Position numbers and translations under genes: made by a program
NCBI GenBank assembly: GCA_030040015.1
Contig: JASHUM010000004.1
Coordinates: forward strand, 1 to 41,011
Direction: 5' to 3'
Length of the DNA stretch: 41,011 nt
Source: Acidimicrobiales bacterium
GTDB taxonomy: Bacteria > Actinomycetota > Acidimicrobiia > Acidimicrobiales > UBA8190
Shown: one piece after another, positions 39,189 through 41,011 of the stretch
Numbering within the stretch: position 1 is the first letter of the stretch
Layout: every line of letters begins with the position of its first letter
Notes under the pieces: generated by a model
Databases searched by the model: none
The model's input: only the letters and a program-made list of their open reading frames with translations
Told to the model about the DNA's origin: nothing

Positions 39189-40390
39189 GACCCGCCGTGG
39201 CGCCAATCGTCGCTGGGTGGCAACGGGTGGCGGAAGAGCTTGGCCGCGTTCTGGTAGGCGATCTTGCGCAACTCGTCCTCGGGCAGCGACCCGAGGGTCT
39301 TGTCCAGCACGGCCTGGGTGTCGGGCCAGGTGGAGTCGGCGTGCGGGTAGTCGCTCTCCACCATGATGTGGTCCACCCCGATCACGTGGCGCAGCTCGAC
39401 GAGCGAGGGATCGTCGATGGAGCAGAACCAGAAGTTGCGCCGCAGGACCTCGCTCGGGAGCAGGTCGCCTCGCCAGGCGCCGCTCTCGTTCCCCGATGCC
39501 GAGTGGGCCAGCACGTAGTCGACGCGGTCGAGGAGCATGGGGACCCAGCCGATGCCGCCCTCGGACAAGGCGATGTCGAGGTCGGGGAAGCGGACGGGAA
39601 TGCCCGACCACAACCACTCGGCAGCGGCGATGAGCGCATTGACCGGGAACAAGGTGGGCAGCAGTTCGAACGGCGGGCCCGGAGACGGCAACGGCGCCCA
39701 GGCGGAGGCGCCGGTGTGCATGCACAGCACGGTGCCGGTCTCGGCGCAGGCGGCCAGCAGAGGGTCCCAGTGGTCGGCGAACACCGAGGGGAGCCCGAGC
39801 TGGGCGGGGAACTCGGGGAAGCTCACGGCCTTGAAGCCGCGACCTGCGTTGCGCCGGATCTCCTCCGCCCCCACCTCGACATCGGCGAGCCAGGGCAGTT
39901 GCAGGGGGATGATCCGCTCGGGATAGGTCCCCGCCCATACGTCCAGGTGCCAGTCGTTCCAGGCCCGCAGACAGGCCAGCCCCAATTCTTTGTCGTCGGA
40001 GCGCATGAACACCGACCCGCAGAAGCCGGCCACCAGCGACGGGAAGCACAGCGATGCCCACACCCCGTTGACGTCCATGTCGGCGACGCGGGCCTGGATG
40101 TCGAAGCACCCGGGCCGCATCTCGTCGAAGCGCGACGGTTCCATGCTCCAGGTGTCGCGGGCCCGCCCCACCACGGCGTTCAAGCCGACGTTGGGATAGG
40201 TGCGGCCCTCGTAGAGCCAGTACTGCGTCCCGTCGTCGTTCTCGATCACCTTGGGCGCACGATCGGCCAGCCCGGCAGGCAGGCGGCCCTCGAAGAGGTC
40301 GGGGGGCTCGATGAGGTGGTCGTCGACCGAGATGACCGGTACCCGGATGGACCGCGGCGCGGGATCGGGCAGGAGAACCGACCGGCTCAC
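39185..40390 (-). CDS. Amidohydrolase_2 family metal-dependent hydrolase
   Basis: A 401-residue amidohydrolase_2 protein with ISVDDHLIEPPDLFEGRLP (DxH motif), LCMHTGASA and VESDYPHADSTWPD. It is a clear paralogue of the protein at 13212-14495: shared YPNVGLNAVVGR, EMRPGCFDI, DMDVNGV and WNDWH blocks. Divergence after duplication suggests two related substrates or a hetero-oligomer. The start is GTG at 40390, overlapping the TetR stop by 4 bp (GTGA); the 29 codons upstream in frame lie inside the tetR-like gene. Confidence 0.88.
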   Translation of the reverse strand: MSRSVLLPDPAPRSIRVPVISVDDHLIEPPDLFEGRLPAGLADRAPKVIENDDGTQYWLYEGRTYPNVGLNAVVGRARDTWSMEPSRFDEMRPGCFDIQARVADMDVNGVWASLCFPSLVAGFCGSVFMRSDDKELGLACLRAWNDWHLDVWAGTYPERIIPLQLPWLADVEVGAEEIRRNAGRGFKAVSFPEFPAQLGLPSVFADHWDPLLAACAETGTVLCMHTGASAWAPLPSPGPPFELLPTLFPVNALIAAAEWLWSGIPVRFPDLDIALSEGGIGWVPMLLDRVDYVLAHSASGNESGAWRGDLLPSEVLRRNFWFCSIDDPSLVELRHVIGVDHIMVESDYPHADSTWPDTQAVLDKTLGSLPEDELRKIAYQNAAKLFRHPLPPSDDWRHGGS

Positions 40391-41007
40391 CGGGGCACCT
40401 CGGGTCGAAGGGCGGCGGCGCAGAATTCCCACAGCCGGTCCGACACGTCCTTGGGATCGTCCTCGATCTGGTGCCAAATGAGGGCGTGCAGGTGCGACAG
40501 CACGAGATGGAGCACGCTGCGCGCGTCGCGCTCGGCGTCCACCGGCCGGATCTCGCCGCGCTCGGCTGCCGCAGCCAGCTCGGTGGCGAAGAGGTCGAGG
40601 AAGGGACGGCGCACCTCGACGAAGGCCTCGGCGTTGGACTGGGACAGGCGCAGGTGCTCGCCCACCAACGCCGCCGCGTAGGGCAGTCGTCCGTCGGCAC
40701 TGAGGAGGCGGAACAGACCCACCACGACGGTGCGCAGCCGCTCGCCGGGAGGACGACGGCGCACCATGGCGGCCAGAGCCTCAGCGCCCTGCTTGGCGTC
40801 GTCGAGGAAGAGGGCGACGAGCAGTTCGTCCTTGGAGGCGAAGCAGCGGTAGAAGCTCTTGAGCGAGCTCCCCGCCGTCGCCACCAACTGGCTCACGGTG
40901 AACCCCGGACCGCCGGCCTCCCACATGAGGGCTCGAGCCGCTTCGACGAGGCGCCCGGCCGTGTCCGTCGGCGCCGTCGCCCGGCTCCCATCGACCTGGA
41001 GGGTCAC
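40387..41007 (-). CDS. TetR-family transcriptional regulator
   Basis: A 206-residue TetR-family repressor. The N-terminal helix-turn-helix is LVEAARALMWEAGGPGFTVSQLVATAGSSLKSFYRCFASKDELLVALF (about residues 20-67), with the usual YxxFxxKxxL end. The C-terminal ligand/dimer domain is not recognisable in detail. It heads an operon with two amidohydrolases and a ligase. TetR proteins bind short palindromes as dimers, and it is the only DNA-binding regulator in the window, so it is the best candidate for the CTGAC-N6-GTCAG operator. The start is given as GTG at 41007, four bases from the window edge, so the true start and its promoter may lie outside. Confidence 0.88.
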   Translation of the reverse strand: MTLQVDGSRATAPTDTAGRLVEAARALMWEAGGPGFTVSQLVATAGSSLKSFYRCFASKDELLVALFLDDAKQGAEALAAMVRRRPPGERLRTVVVGLFRLLSADGRLPYAAALVGEHLRLSQSNAEAFVEVRRPFLDLFATELAAAAERGEIRPVDAERDARSVLHLVLSHLHALIWHQIEDDPKDVSDRLWEFCAAALRPEVPR

Positions 41008-41011
41008 GCCG

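Overview
The window is a GC-rich, densely coded chromosomal segment with many GTG starts, 1-8 base stop/start overlaps and several promoters that appear to give leaderless mRNAs. Together with the protein families (LivHM fusion, DUF2889, DUF35/thiolase pairs, Baeyer-Villiger monooxygenase, many amidohydrolase_2 enzymes) this points to an actinobacterium, perhaps Acidimicrobiia. The class is inference. I saw no phage, IS element, CRISPR array, tRNA or rRNA.

Layout. 11-5735 (+): a branched-chain-amino-acid-type ABC importer (fused LivH-LivM permease, LivG, LivF; no binding protein in the window), followed by an exported protein of unknown function with a C-terminal anchor and a two-helix membrane protein with an Ada-like zinc site. 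5951-7343 (+): cytochrome P450 and its 3Fe-4S-type ferredoxin. 7348-14495 (-): a tightly coupled five-gene operon (amidohydrolase, Baeyer-Villiger monooxygenase, double SDR protein, lactonase-like amidohydrolase, thiolase-like protein). 14566-17612 (+), divergent from it: acyl-CoA ligase and aldehyde dehydrogenase. 17846-22840 (+): Tat-exported purple-acid-phosphatase-like enzyme, TatB-like protein, DUF2889 protein and a degenerate GGDEF membrane protein. 22899-26907 (-): DUF35 protein, thiolase and a double-length CaiB-type CoA-transferase. 26993-32098 (+): crotonase, amidohydrolase, SDR, acyl-CoA dehydrogenase, SDR. 32259-33221 (+): secreted collagen-like protein. 33246-34448 (-): acyl-CoA dehydrogenase. 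34744-36421 (-): DUF35 protein and a thiolase-fold protein lacking the nucleophilic cysteine. 36484-41007 (-): an operon read as TetR regulator, two amidohydrolases, acyl-CoA ligase.

The main discovery is a 16-bp palindrome, CTGAC-N6-GTCAG (core TGAC-N6-GTCA), present seven times and, in my by-eye scan, only between genes. It lies at the promoter of every catabolic transcription unit whose upstream region is visible: P450 (two tandem copies), the BVMO operon and the divergent ligase, the DUF35-thiolase-CoA-transferase operon and the divergent crotonase, the amidohydrolase-SDR-dehydrogenase operon, the single acyl-CoA dehydrogenase, and the DUF35/aldolase-like pair. It is absent from the phosphatase/Tat, DUF2889, GGDEF and collagen genes. 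It therefore marks out a local regulon. The TetR protein at 40387-41007 is the obvious candidate regulator.

A reasonable but inferred reading of the pathway: uptake; hydroxylation (P450/ferredoxin); oxidation to a ketone (SDR); Baeyer-Villiger insertion to an ester or lactone; hydrolysis by one or more of the five amidohydrolases; aldehyde oxidation; CoA activation (two ligases, one CoA-transferase); then beta-oxidation-like steps (two acyl-CoA dehydrogenases, crotonase, SDRs, thiolase) and a retro-aldol step (DUF35 plus Cys-less thiolase fold). A cyclic or terpenoid/steroid-like substrate would fit, but the sequence does not name it.
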